Positions 36,585-48,800 of a stretch of 64,000 bases of DNA are shown here, in pieces (position 1 is the stretch's first letter; each line of letters starts with the position of its first letter). The DNA is taken from positions 25,576,099-25,640,098 of the forward strand of contig NC_088177.1 in assembly GCF_028769735.1 (NCBI RefSeq), given 5' to 3'. The stretch comes from Zonotrichia leucophrys gambelii (Eukaryota; Chordata; Aves; Passeriformes; Passerellidae). The notes beneath the pieces were generated by a model that saw only the letters and a program-made list of their open reading frames with translations, did not search any database and was not told the DNA's origin. Position numbers and translations under genes: made by a program.

Positions 36585-36888
36585 TTTCTCGGCCCGCGGG
36601 GCGGGATCGCCTTTCTCCCCCGCTCCAGGCTCGCTCTCGGCAGGGCGTGCAGCCTTGCAGGCCCAGGCCCGCGCCGGCTCTATCTCAAACCCCCGCCCTT
36701 GCCCGGCGAGAGGTAAAGCGAAGCGGGAAGAGGCCCGAACGGCCCCTTGCTGCTCGATTCCCGAGCGAAGCGAAGCGAACCGAGGCCTTCTACAGCGCTG
36801 CCCGCCCCGCGCTTCCCCGGCCGCCGCAGCTCCGGTTTCCGCAGACGCTGGGCGGGGACTGCCCGGCACCGCCTCTCCCGCGGCCCGC

Positions 36889-36901
36889 CGGGTACTGTAG
36901 T
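36889..36901 (-). promoter_or_regulatory. ACTAYRNNNCCCR promoter motif
   Basis: The minus strand reads ACTACAGTACCCG, a perfect fit to the conserved mammalian promoter motif ACTAYRNNNCCCR (related to ZNF143-type sites). A TTCCGG ETS-like core follows at 36904-36909. The position, between the two gene starts, suits a shared promoter element. Binding is inferred only. Confidence 0.5.
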
Positions 36902-36999
36902 TTTTCCGGGAGCGGAATCGCGCGGCCCGCCCGGACTTCACCTCCCGCCGCCGCTCCTGGGCGGGTCGCGTGGTGCCCGCGGGTGGCGGCCAAGCGGGG

Positions 37000-37088
37000 T
37001 CACCGTCCCGTACGGGAGCGCTGCGGCGTAGGCGCTGATAAGGCACCGCTCCGAGGAGCGGGCAGGAGCAGGCGCTGCGCAAGGCTCG
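37000..37088 (+). other. METTL8: Candidate non-coding first exon of METTL8
   Basis: A consensus donor (CTCG|GTGAGA) at 37088/37089 lies in the CpG island in the right orientation to serve a 5' UTR exon spliced to the exon near 42.47 kb. The left edge (transcription start) is a guess. Confidence 0.35.
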
Positions 37089-40000
37089 GTGAGAATCGCC
37101 GGCAGCGGCCGCCGGCCGGGACCGCGCAGCCGCCCGCGCTCCACGAGCTCTGCCCCGGCCGCGCTCCCGCCCATCCTGCGCTGAGGCATGCGGATGCTCG
37201 ACGCGCGGGGCGTGCAGATGGAAACATTTTACCCATTGTGTTTTCAATTAAATCAGGAAAGTTTTGCTAGTGGTCGCTAGTTAAGGAAAAGTGGGGACTG
37301 GTATCTTCTTTTTATAAAAATATTCCTGCTACAGAGCTCAGCGTTCGGGGTTGGGCGCGGGGCATTCGCGGGAATGCACGCCCGGCCTGGCACCTGCGAC
37401 CTTTGGGCACCCGCCGTGAGCCTTTTTGGGTACGGCAGTGCGGGATTGAGTGTACCCGGACCTGGGGGAAAGGTTAAGGGATTGGTTGAAACCCGTTTAA
37501 AACTCCTAGGTCAACAGAAACTTCTTAAGATGTATGACACTTCATTTTTGTATTTTTAGAGCTACGTCCACAAATGTTGTCGCGATCATCAATCTCTACT
37601 TGCCAGCAGAGCAACTGAAATCTGCGGACAGACTCGTTTCTCTTCCTTGCCAGAGGCCAAGCGCCCAAATGGGGTAATCAAAAGTTGCTGATGTTTTTGT
37701 GTGCCCATATCTATTCTTCAGGATCTGAGTGGAACGTTGACTCTTCAATGATAGTGAGGGAAAGAGAGAGTCCTTTAAATTTCTGGTGCTTTGCAGTTAT
37801 TGCTTGCAGGGAGCTAAACACAAACACAATGGTTGCAGTTGCTCCTTCAAAGAGTTATTAGGGCAGTAAGTGGAGCATACAACAACAACAATGGATTTGC
37901 AACATTGCCAGTGACTTCAGAGCTGGCAAGGCAGGATGTAGCTCACCAAAGTACACATGGACATCCAGAGTCCTGCAAGAATGTAAATGCATGATGTTCT
38001 TGAATATAAATTGTAGACAGTAGTAAAATTCATGCTCCTCTATCCCAATTCTCGTCACCTTCAATAAAAAACCCCATAGTTTGTGTTGAGACAAATTATC
38101 TTTTGTTAGCCAATACATTTAAATATTCAGTATTTTGTAGATAATATATTTAAAATAGTTTAAGTGATTGCATTTGGAGGTTTAGATGTATCTTGCAAGT
38201 AGGTGTATACACATGTAAAGTCTCAATACCTGTTTTCTTTCCTTTTCTCTCTTTCCATGTAAGTAGCAGCCAGCAGAGGGTGTGCAGGGTAACGAGGAGC
38301 CCTTTGATTATCCAAGTAAATGTTTCCAGTAAACCCGCAGGATTTATCTCCCCTTCTCTCTCATTGCATAAACCATTTCCTCTTTGCTCAACTATTTTTA
38401 ACAGACTACCTCACTAGTGGAAGCTTGTGGAAGAGCAGGCACTTCTCAGCACATGTATATGTGATTAAAGTCATATCTGGTGGTGGGGCAGGTTTGTTTA
38501 CTTTTATCTGCTTTGCTTTTTAACTAATTTTAACTTTGTTGTCTCTATAGGAATCAAAATAAATAAAAATAATTTTTCTTTTGTTTTTCTTTTCCCTTGG
38601 GAGGCACTGCTCTGCAGCAGTTTTACTGAAGTTACTATATGCTCACAGGGAGGTCTGCATTGTTCCTGGTGCATGAGAAAGAAAAAGAGTTAAAATTTTT
38701 AGATCTGCTGAGTTTGAGAAGTTGTGAAATACCCTGTTGTTTCAAATGTGCATAATATTTTGGAAGTATATAATTGAAAAACTAATTATGAAGCCCTAAG
38801 AGGGCGTGATTAATCACTTGGTCAAGTAGAATAGGATTAAGCACTCAGTTAATGAGTGAGTCTGGTTGACAGTAAAGTCACCCCCACCAGACTGGAAATA
38901 TTAAGAAATATTAATATGTATGTCTTTTAAAAATAACCACTGGTAATTAATAGTTCTACCTTCTGTGTTACCATTATCTTGAATTTTCTTTTCCTTTCTG
39001 TCCCCGATTGCCCCTTGCCACTTGTTTAGTGTAAGGTGTTTTGGGTTTTGGTAGTGTTTGATGGTGATAATACAGATTAGCAAGGCTTTACAGAAGAGCA
39101 TTGGGGATTAATGGTCAAATGTTGTCTAGATAAGCTTCTAGGTACCAAGCAGAAGTAAATGTATGAAGTGAATTGTTTCCAGAATACTTTTCTGTCCAGG
39201 AATGTAACAAAAGCTGCACATACTGTTCCTAATATAGGCTATTTTTGTCTTTATAACAAAGACTCTACAAGTAGTAGAGTAGCTTTGTTTATTCAGCATA
39301 AACAGAACAAGATGACTGGGGATAAAAGCATTATATAGTCAACCTAGGAGAGTCGGAGATGGAAGAAGTTGTTAGATTTGTAGTTGGAGATTGGTCAAAT
39401 GGCAAAATGTTCTCATGTTCATTAAATTAGGTTCTTGGACAAAAGTAGCAGGTTATTTCAGTTCTTTTTGTTTGGTTGGGGTTTTTTCCCTCTGACATCT
39501 CTCTTAGAATAGATACTTTTAAAGAATTTTACTCATCAGTTAAGTGGTTTACAAATGTTTTGGGGTATAATTCACTGTTAAAAAGATCTTAGAGCAGTGC
39601 TTTTCTCCTATATCTAATTTTTCTTCTATGGCTGTGACTGCTCAGGGTTTTAATGGCAACATCAATTAATTTAATGCCAACTTCAGGTCTGGCTAGCAGT
39701 TGATGTGTGTACATTCTTCTGCATGTTCACCTGCAAAAAACTGTATTAAAGATGCTGTGTTTGCTTGTTTCTGAACATTTCTCAGTTAAACTGAGGACCT
39801 GATCTGCAGTTGTAACAATGACAAAGCTGCAAAGTTTAAAAGGCAGTGCTCCATGGGGAAACAAAGTTGCTCTTCAACATTGTTATGAAGTGCGTTGTTT
39901 CTTTAAGGGTTTTTTTTCTGAAAAATAGTTATGCTGCTACAAAATTTAATAATTTTTATTGTAATTCAGTTTTATTGTAATTTCCTTAAAGATGAAAGTT

Positions 40001-43000
40001 GAGTTCTTTGATTAATAATCAAACCTAAAGTATTCCTGTCTGACTGTGAAAGGGAAAGAACTCCTAATTCTTTCAGGCAACATTTCTTAATGTCATAACT
40101 TCAGGATATGATCATCTTACCTGATAAAAAGAAAGTGTTTGCCTGTTTCATTAACAAACTTCAGTTAAACAATTGAGCAATGACTCCCTTCAGAAAATGG
40201 AATTCAGGCTTAAAAGTGATTTAATGCATTTTGAGCTTTTAGTAGCCATGTTGCCAACTAATCTCATGATCTGTGGATGACTTATAACTCTCAGGGATGT
40301 CCATGCATGTCTCAAGGGAGTTCATTCACATTTAACATAGATTACAACAGGAAACTTCCTCACTTACCCCACTTGCCTTACGTTTTCAGAATTTATCTGC
40401 TAAAATTGTTCAACTATCACTCAAAGGCTCACTTTTTCATAGAAAGGCTTGCATATCTGGATTTTACTGATGTAAGACCATCTTAGTCATCACTGTAGTT
40501 CCCATCTGTGCATCTTTTCATGTTCTTATTGAGATATTTAGAAAGCCAAGAAAAATTATGTGACTAGCCTAGCAGCTGAATCATTGTATTTTATGGTGAA
40601 TATCAATGCTGGCACAGGAAATGCAAGATACTAACTCAGGTTTTTTCAAATGATTGAGGGAGGAAGAGGATTTGTAAACAGTTTGCAGTGTAATAATGGA
40701 ATCTTTATCCAAGCATTTCTGTAATTTAATAATAATAATTTTGGATTGTGGTTTTGGGGTTTTGGAGGACTTTCTCTTTATTTTTATTTTCAATAATTTT
40801 ATTTTTAATTGCCTTTATGTAAATTACACATTTTGCAGAAATTGTCATGATGCCTTAGTTTTCATGTATAATAATTACTATTTCATTATATCCCATATAT
40901 GTTAATAATTATGGACTATTTATTAAAAATGCATGCATATTTTCAAATAAAAACCATTAAAAAGTTGTAGTAATTGAAGTATAAATTGGAAGAGTTTTGG
41001 TTGCTGAGCCTCATTTCAAAAAAAAAAAACAACCACAATAAACTCATTAAAATTAGAAGAAGTTTTGATTTTTTAAATAGGCCTAAATGTTACATTTTCA
41101 CTGTATGGCAATGCTTCTCTGTCATGCTAACATTAGAGTCTCAGTAGCCAAAATTAACAGTGGTTTTATTTGGCATTGTCAACCATAAGGCAAACTCCAT
41201 TTTATTTAAACTTCGACAAATAAAAAGAAATTTTTATCTTTTTTCCTTTTTTTTTCTGTAGGCTTAAAATGAATAAACAATGCCCTTTTTAAATAATGAC
41301 TCATTCAAAAGTACATGATTAATGAGGAATTGTTAATTTAATTGAAGTGATTCCTTTGCCAGTCATTGTATTGATGTGTACAGATTAATAATTTTCAGTT
41401 CACAGTACAGAACTTGTGATCAAATGCCACTATTTACCTCGAGATAGAAATCTTTATTTTGCAACCAATTTGCACAGAATGTTTTCTAGTAGTGTCTTGT
41501 GCCTGTTCTCTTGTAACTATGTTTTGGATTTCCAGTGCATTAAATATCTATGTGTGGTTTTTATGGAAGCAGCACTGCAAAAAAAAAAACAGCAAAAAAA
41601 ACCAGGATAAAATAGGACTTAAAATAATTTTAAGGAAAAAAGGAACAAAAGCCCATCAGGGTAAAAGTATTGGGGGGGGGTGTTTCATTTTCCTCATCTC
41701 ATAGAAATCTTACATTAACAAGAATATGCGAAAAACCCACCAAAAATGCTGATACTAGATACACACACTTGTTTTCTTTCATTATTGACCCCTTATGAAG
41801 ATATTGCTGTGTTTTACTTTACTTGGAATATAAGATAAAATTATACATGTAATAGAAAAATCTGTATCACTTTATAATTTCTATTGATAGAAATGAAACG
41901 TATAAAAATTACATTTCAAAGACAGCAGCAAACAGAGATCAGGAGAATAAATGGCAGAAATGTTGGAAAGCTTTATGTGCACTATGTTTACACTTCAAGA
42001 TATTTAATTTCCTATTTACAAGCATAAAACCATAGTCATAGTTCCAGAGTGAAATCTTTTGAAAAAAAATGAGTGGGGTGGAAAATGTCAATTTTGCTGA
42101 CAGTATGTACCCACTAGAAGAAGTGGCTTCTTTACTGATCATTTCTTGCTTGCATTTGTAAAGGTACAGTATCAGTCTTGGGTTATTGTTTTACTGTGTA
42201 TTTCTTTTCCTTCCCCTCTCTGACAGAACTTTGAAATGATACCAGGTAATTTATCTTTTGACTGGTTTAATTCCAGTAGCCTACTTTGGGATTATTTGGG
42301 CTTTCAGCACACTGAGGGGATGTTGCCATTTTCTAAAAAGCATTTGAATTGATATTTTAGTAAATGATTTTTAGTAAATCTCGTTCTTGGCTATTTGACC
42401 AGTCTCTCATGTAAGTGACATAAATAGTTGCATAACTGCAAAACTGTAATTTGAGTTAAATGTGTTCTCAGGTCTCTCAACACAACAAACTTCATTACAA
42501 GGCTTTCTGCTTTATGTCTGAGGAAAACCAAGATGCAACACAGGCACCAAAGTAACAGACGACCAACGGTTCCACTCGGATCACGGATTTTAACTGATCC
42601 TTCTAAGGTCTTTGAGCATAACATGTGGTGAGATGTTTCTTCAAGGATCATTTTCATATAATTTTGTATGCTGTTTACTCTGATATAATGGGGTGGGTGT
42701 ATAAAACAAGGTGCTGCCAGAATAGGCACATGAAGGAAGCACCAGAGGAAATCTGAGATTGTCACAAGTGACCTGTGTTAAAAGCTGCCCAGCTGATAGT
42801 TAGTCAAGGAGTGAAATGCAAATATTATTAGGGATCAGTAATCAATTAGGAGACAGAGGATCTAGAGATAAGATAGTCCATGTTATTTAAAATGGCAGAA
42901 AGTTTCTAGGTACAATACATTGCATACTGGATTAGCTCCCTAATGCTTACCACTTTCAGGCTAAATTTGGAGCTGGCTATACTTCCTTGGTCAAGGGAGC

Positions 43001-45880
43001 TGGAAGCTGTCTGATTATTGTGTTAAGAGTGTGAAGTTTGTCTCTGTGTTTCATAAATCTACATGCGGTGTAGTTCTTAAGCATCTTCCAGGCATAATGC
43101 TTCCTGCTAGGTGGATGAATCCTTTACATAAAATGTAAAATCAGGTGTAAATGCTGATTGAAATGTAGGCTATATAATCAAGGGAGGAAAAGATTTTAAG
43201 AAAAGGACCACCCTTTTTCTGTAACATTGTTTTTTGATGAAACTCTGTCTGTTTGTTTGTTTTATAATTTCCTTCCAAAAAATTGGTCATGTGTAGCTTC
43301 AGTTTTACCTGCTACTATTTGGTGACAGTCTAACACAGAGTGACCAAGCTTTGATGCAGGTGGTTGGAATGGATTGTGAGGATGGAAGTGAAGAAACAGG
43401 GTTGTTCAGAAAGTGGATCTGCAGATGAATCTGTGTAGCTCAGGTGGGAAAACAGGTGAAATTGAATTGAAGCAGAGGTGCATGGAAGTTGTGAAGGTCT
43501 TGATAAGTCAAGAACCTGGCTGTGCTGGGGGTTAGGTCATTGTTTCTGAAGCTCATTGCATTGGCAGGGTTCTCACTAGGGAGATAAGGAGAATTAGGAT
43601 GTGGTGGTAGTGCTAAATAGATTATACAGGGTGAGCATAAGATATTTGTCTTCTCTAACATTGATGTATGATGTCCTTTTGTTTTCCACTCATCATCTTT
43701 GTTAGTTCATAAAATGGCATTCTTTTTGTGTGAATTGGCAGAGAGACAAGAGCTGCTACCATTGCTGCTAGAAATACTAAGTAAATTAAATTTGGGAACT
43801 AATGCTTTAGATGTCTATTGTGGTGCTTTTCTGTCATTTTGAGAGAGAAGTAATGAATGATGCTAAACACTGGCAAAAAAATGCCTGCTTCTGTTCAGGT
43901 CAGTAATTGAACCAGTTTTTACATTATCACAGAGATAATTAAACCCTAAGTTAGCAAACAAGGTAGCAGAAAAAGACTAAGTTGAATAGGCTGAACTGAA
44001 AGCAGCATTGTTTGATCTCATATCAGGCCTACTCATGTTAACAGTTCCTGGTGTGGTTAAAATGGATAGCTTCCTTTGCTGCCTCAGTGTTCAGCTTAAA
44101 ACACTTCTGTATTTAAACACTTCTGTGCCTGGAATTCTTATGTGTCCCGTGTTCCTACCAGCTAGTGTTGCTGAAGGAGCTGCCTCATGTGAAGCATCTG
44201 TATGATGTAAATAATTGCTGTAAGAGCTATGCAGTGACCTCTCTTTTGTAGATTTTGATCAAGAAGTGCTGCAGCAGTACTATTTGGGATCTACCATATG
44301 GAAATTTCAACAAAAGCACCAAAAGGAGCTTTATGAATTTCCAAGGAGGGGGAAAAAAAAGAAAAAAAAAAGGCAGTTAATGATGATGGAGGGCTTCAGG
44401 CACCTTTAGTATTGTGTGTAGAGCCCCTGAGGGCTCTGACAGACACACAGTGATGGATTAAAATTGATCAGCTAAAGATTACAGAGCAGCAAGTCATCTG
44501 TCAGAAGGGCTGACTGTGTATTATTGCCATCTGAATAGTCCTTGGTTTCAGCTTGCTGGAATAGGCAAGGTCAGCACTGGTGATAGCAGCGAGGGAAGCA
44601 AGTCTTTCCAGGAGGATGTCTGCCTGGCAGTGCTGCGGTCACTCCGTTTCGTTCTACTGCAGCGTGTCTGTCAGAGCCATGACACTGCACAGCAACATTT
44701 GGTATATGAACAAACACAGGAAGGGGAGAGGCAACCTGCTGGGGACAATAATGAGAAATATTTCAGTAGAGAGGCGGAAATAAGTCTGAGGCAAGCAGAC
44801 AAATACATACCAATTAGTCTCCCACAATTAACAAAAGAGGAACAGTGAAGGTCTAGGAATTAAATTACCTATATGTCACCAACTACGGAAAAGGAAGATG
44901 CTCATTAGCTTTTAGAGACAATCAACTCTTTTCAAGTTGGCACCTTCTTCCTTTTCCCATAGTAACCAATGGAATTTTAGTCTTGGGCTTTCACTTAGCT
45001 CATTTCAGTAGGATTAGGATCTAATAGATTACTTGAATTATATTATCTAATTTAATCTGTTCAGACTGGTCAATTTGGAGGGACAGCTGATTGGCTTTTG
45101 AAACCGTCCTGCAGCACATTTTTGGGTACTCCCCATTGTGGTCTGATCCAAACCAGAATCTGCAGGGAAGGCAGTTTCGTCCTCAGGGTCAGATCTGGGC
45201 TTGGTTCTGTGATCATGGATTAACATAACATTTAGGTAACCACTGTACACAAGTATAGATGGCATAGACTTGGGAAACATTGCAGCACTGCTTGACTTGT
45301 CTCATTCTGGTTTGTTTTTTTTTTTTTTTTAATATTACCTATCTCTGTTCCTCAGAAAAGTAAAATCCTGTTTATCAATTCCACCTGTTCCAATTGAATA
45401 GGTGGATTATGCTCCCTGTTTCAGAACAGCTGATTTCTTTGCTAGTCCTTAGTTCCTCATCATAAACACTATTAATGTGAGGTGTTTCTTGCATTAGGGT
45501 GTTTGTTGGTAGGTCTCTTATTGTATTCAGCTAAATACAGTTCTAATGGACACTCAAAATACACTCCTGTAAACACACTCAATTTGTAAGATACATATAA
45601 TCCTGATATTAATAAAAGAAATACATGCTACTTCAGTCTTTTGGCAGTTGGAACATGTTTCTTAATCACTTGACTTTTACTTAATTGGTAATTAATTTTT
45701 ATCTATCATACACTGAAACTTAGGTTTTAACTGTCAGTCTCCTTGTGGTCATTTGCTTGCACTCAAAAATAAAAAAAAAAGGTATTTGAGACAGTGTAGC
45801 TAATTCATGACTGTTTTTCCTGGGAAAAAATATTATGAAAAACCCTATTGAAAAGCTGTTGCTTCAATTGCCTTCTGCAG
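37089..45880 (+). other. METTL8 5' introns
   Basis: These are AT-rich introns (about 37089-42471 and 42628-45880). Low-complexity A or T runs lie at about 41576-41602, 44349-44374 and 45311-45330. No other coding exon or known repeat is apparent. An upstream exon carrying a start codon could be hidden here but I cannot identify one. Confidence 0.6.
42472..42627 (+). CDS. METTL8: METTL8 first recognised coding exon
   Basis: The donor is AACATGTG|GTGAGA. It encodes [20 protein letters not shown], then [12 protein letters not shown] (split codon). Upstream in the same frame, from the candidate acceptor TGTTCTCAG at 42463-42471, it reads LNTTNFITRLSALCLRKTK, which aligns without a gap to the recalled mammalian start region except that its first methionine is ACA here. 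An in-frame TGA lies at 42452-42454. The first ATG in frame is 42533. The segment is Arg-rich, as expected of a mitochondrial presequence. Confidence 0.85.
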
Positions 45881-48800
45881 GGACCACATGCAATGGTCAC
45901 AAGAAGAAGAAGAGAATGCCAAGAAAAAAGCAACAGAGAATTCTCTTGTGAAAGTTCAATCAGAAGACCAAGGTAACAAATTTCAAATGGTATAAAAATT
46001 TTTTAATGCTCTTTATTAAAATAAATGAAGATTCATAGAGTTCACGAACATTTTTTTTATTTCTGCATTCTTTTATCTAAATTTTTTAATTTGTTTTTTT
46101 TTTCCTTTGTTGCCTCAAAAGAACTCAGAGTGTGTTTTTCCTAACAGTACAGTCTCTTATTTGAACAGTTTTACAAGTGGGGTGGCAGTGGACTCTATGT
46201 AAAACACGTGCATCAGGATGGTGCAGTTGTTCTGACCCGTTTTGCAGTCCTCCAGAATACAACTTCTACTACACAAGGCTTTTACAGAATCAAAGGGAAT
46301 GAATTTGCAATCAGCTAGAGTGCTGGAGATGAAGATTCCCATATACAATATTCAAATGCTTTCAGTGATTTGGGAACTATTTAGAGAGCTTGTGTTTGTT
46401 CATTGCACTGTATTTCTGTTAAATGCCATGCAAGTTGCAGTGGTCCCAGCTGGTCCCAGCTCGCTGCCTTTGCCAGGGAGTGCCTCAGGAGCCCATGTGT
46501 CCACTTTGTGTGGAAGGTGTTCCAATACATCCTCCATGGTCTGCTCTCTAAGGGATTGAGGAGTTTTGTGCCTGTCTTCAGAAGGAAATTTAATGTATTC
46601 TGGGTTTCTGAAGAGTGATAGCTCTAGTTTCAAACTGGCAAACTAAACCATAGACTAAACTCTAGGTTAGTTATGAATGTAAAGCTGGAATATCAACTTG
46701 ATAGTAGCATAGAAGACTGGATTCTTCATTTATTCTTCTGTTTGGAGGATATTCTGAAAGTATATCACTTGGATATCTGTGCCTCAATTTACTTAGCATG
46801 TCATGGATCTGCCAGATAGTGTTGTTATGATCCTATGCTGGAGTTTATTTGAATTACCTGAGAATGTGCCTTGCATTGTGTGCCCTTCATCACCTTGAAT
46901 ACTCTGAAATTTCTCTGTTACCTCTCACATTCTTTATCTACATACAAGAGTTCAATGCTTGTTTTTCAAAAATTACATCTAATATATTAACTTTATTTGT
47001 ACAAAAAGCTGAAAAAGAGCTTGTAATTGAAAAGTAAGCTGTGTGGCTGTGTGCTCACGGAATCTGTCATTCTTCATCTACAATCAATTAGAAGTTAGTT
47101 TGTGCTGGTGAGAAATGGAATAATCAGGCTTTTGGCTATTGCCATGAAACACAAGAATCCAAGGACATTTCTTATGAATGCCCCTCTGTTTAGAGTTTGA
47201 ATAGGTGAGCATTGCTGATAGTGTTCCTTCAGAAAGCTTCAGCTTCATTCTGCCAATGGAAGTACATTTTGGCCTATTTGTGTAAACAATGAACTAGACC
47301 AAGGCTAATGAGCAGGTTATTTTTGGGCCTTGAAAACTACAGTGAGGGGAAAAAAGACAGATTTCACCAATGCTATTATATTACTGAAGTAGAAGAGCTC
47401 TGATGAGCCTTTATAAAGCAAGAGCAGTGGAACTGAATGAAGTCATGATACTACATTTAGGAATTTGATTTCCATATTAGCATGTGCAGTTTCTTCTCAG
47501 GCATGCTTGCTGGCAGTTGAAGATCGTGTTATGTAGAAAAATTGATTGACAAAGTAAAGGTTTTTTGGTTTTTTGGTTTGTTTTTTTTTGGTGGGGGGTT
47601 TGGTTGTTGTGGTTAGTGGGTCATTTTGTTTGGTTGAGTTTTTTTTTTCTTGGGTGTTTATGTTTTTAAGTTATGCAATTGGAATATTTTGTGGGTAGGC
47701 TAATTAAATGCACAAAATGAAATAAAAATTTGATAATACTGCATGCATGTTATTACACAGAGATGCAGGAATGCCCAGTGCAACAATGCAAAGTAAAGTG
47801 TTCCTTCACTTAAACCCATGTCATTCCATACTAATACAGTTTGAAAGGCTGACTTTAGCTATTTCTTTCCTTCAGTTCTGAAATCTGGAAAACTTGATGT
47901 GAATTTAAGTTCAAGAGTTCTGAGCAGACTTGTAAGAAAATTGTGACTATATCAAGGGGTGGTAATAATTAAAGAGTCTTTTGACTAGAATGGTTTTGCT
48001 TTTCATACTGAAGCTGAGCAATCTATAAATGCAACTTAAACTATTGAAATCTGATATATATATATATATGACCTCAGTCAACTGTGAACACTTAATATAA
48101 AACAGGCCTGTACAATTACAATTACAGGGCTGGGTCCTGCCCTTTAATAATACAATTGGATGTATTAAATGTTAATTTTAAAACATTATGCAGATTTCTA
48201 GGACAAGGCATTCTGCCACCTCCTTACCACTTCCCACTGCCTGTCTGTGCCTCTAATGATAATTCTCAGCCTTGTTTATCTCTGAAAAGCTGTAGCAATT
48301 TAGGAAATAATATGTTAAGATTTAAAGAGAGTAGTAGAAGTGCACTGTACATTTACTCTGTACATTTATATTAAAAGAATTAATGAGTTGGTATGAGTGA
48401 GAACAAAACAGGAAAGGCAGCACATTATATGAGGTACACTTTTGCAGCAAGAGATGTCAGGGGTAGCAAGATAGTTCTGCAAATGCTTTGGAAATAAGGG
48501 GGAAAAAACAAGAAAAAAATTTTGTTTGGTACTTAGGAGGGATAAGGAAGGGAAAAGCATCAACAAAAGAGACATTGAAAAGCTGTAATTCTTATCTTTT
48601 TATCAACCTTCCTTTGAAAGGGTTAGCTAGCTCCAGTCCAGTGGCTAGCACAATTAGTGCTAGTGAGAAGGAGGAAAGATTTTGTTCTTGAAGTGAGAAA
48701 GAGCAGGTTACAAAGTACATCCATAGAGTACATGGATGAGTGGAAAAGCAGAAAAGAAAATATTTGCTTTTTAAAAAAGGAGGTGGGAAAAAAATAAGAG

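Larger units (their letters stand above)
36290..37460. promoter_or_regulatory. Divergent CpG-island promoter of DCAF17 and METTL8
   Basis: About 1.2 kb of very GC- and CpG-rich DNA separates DCAF17 exon 1 (minus) from METTL8 (plus). No TATA box is apparent in a useful place. This layout is usual for head-to-head gene pairs sharing a bidirectional promoter. Long open frames on both strands here follow from stop-poor GC-rich composition. Confidence 0.85.

Noticed and set aside
36261..37270. Long open frames of 328 (minus) and 269 (plus) codons over the divergent promoter
   Set aside because: They arise from stop-poor GC-rich CpG-island DNA. The minus frame overlaps DCAF17 exon 1 but is not the frame that joins exon 2, and neither frame resembles a protein family.
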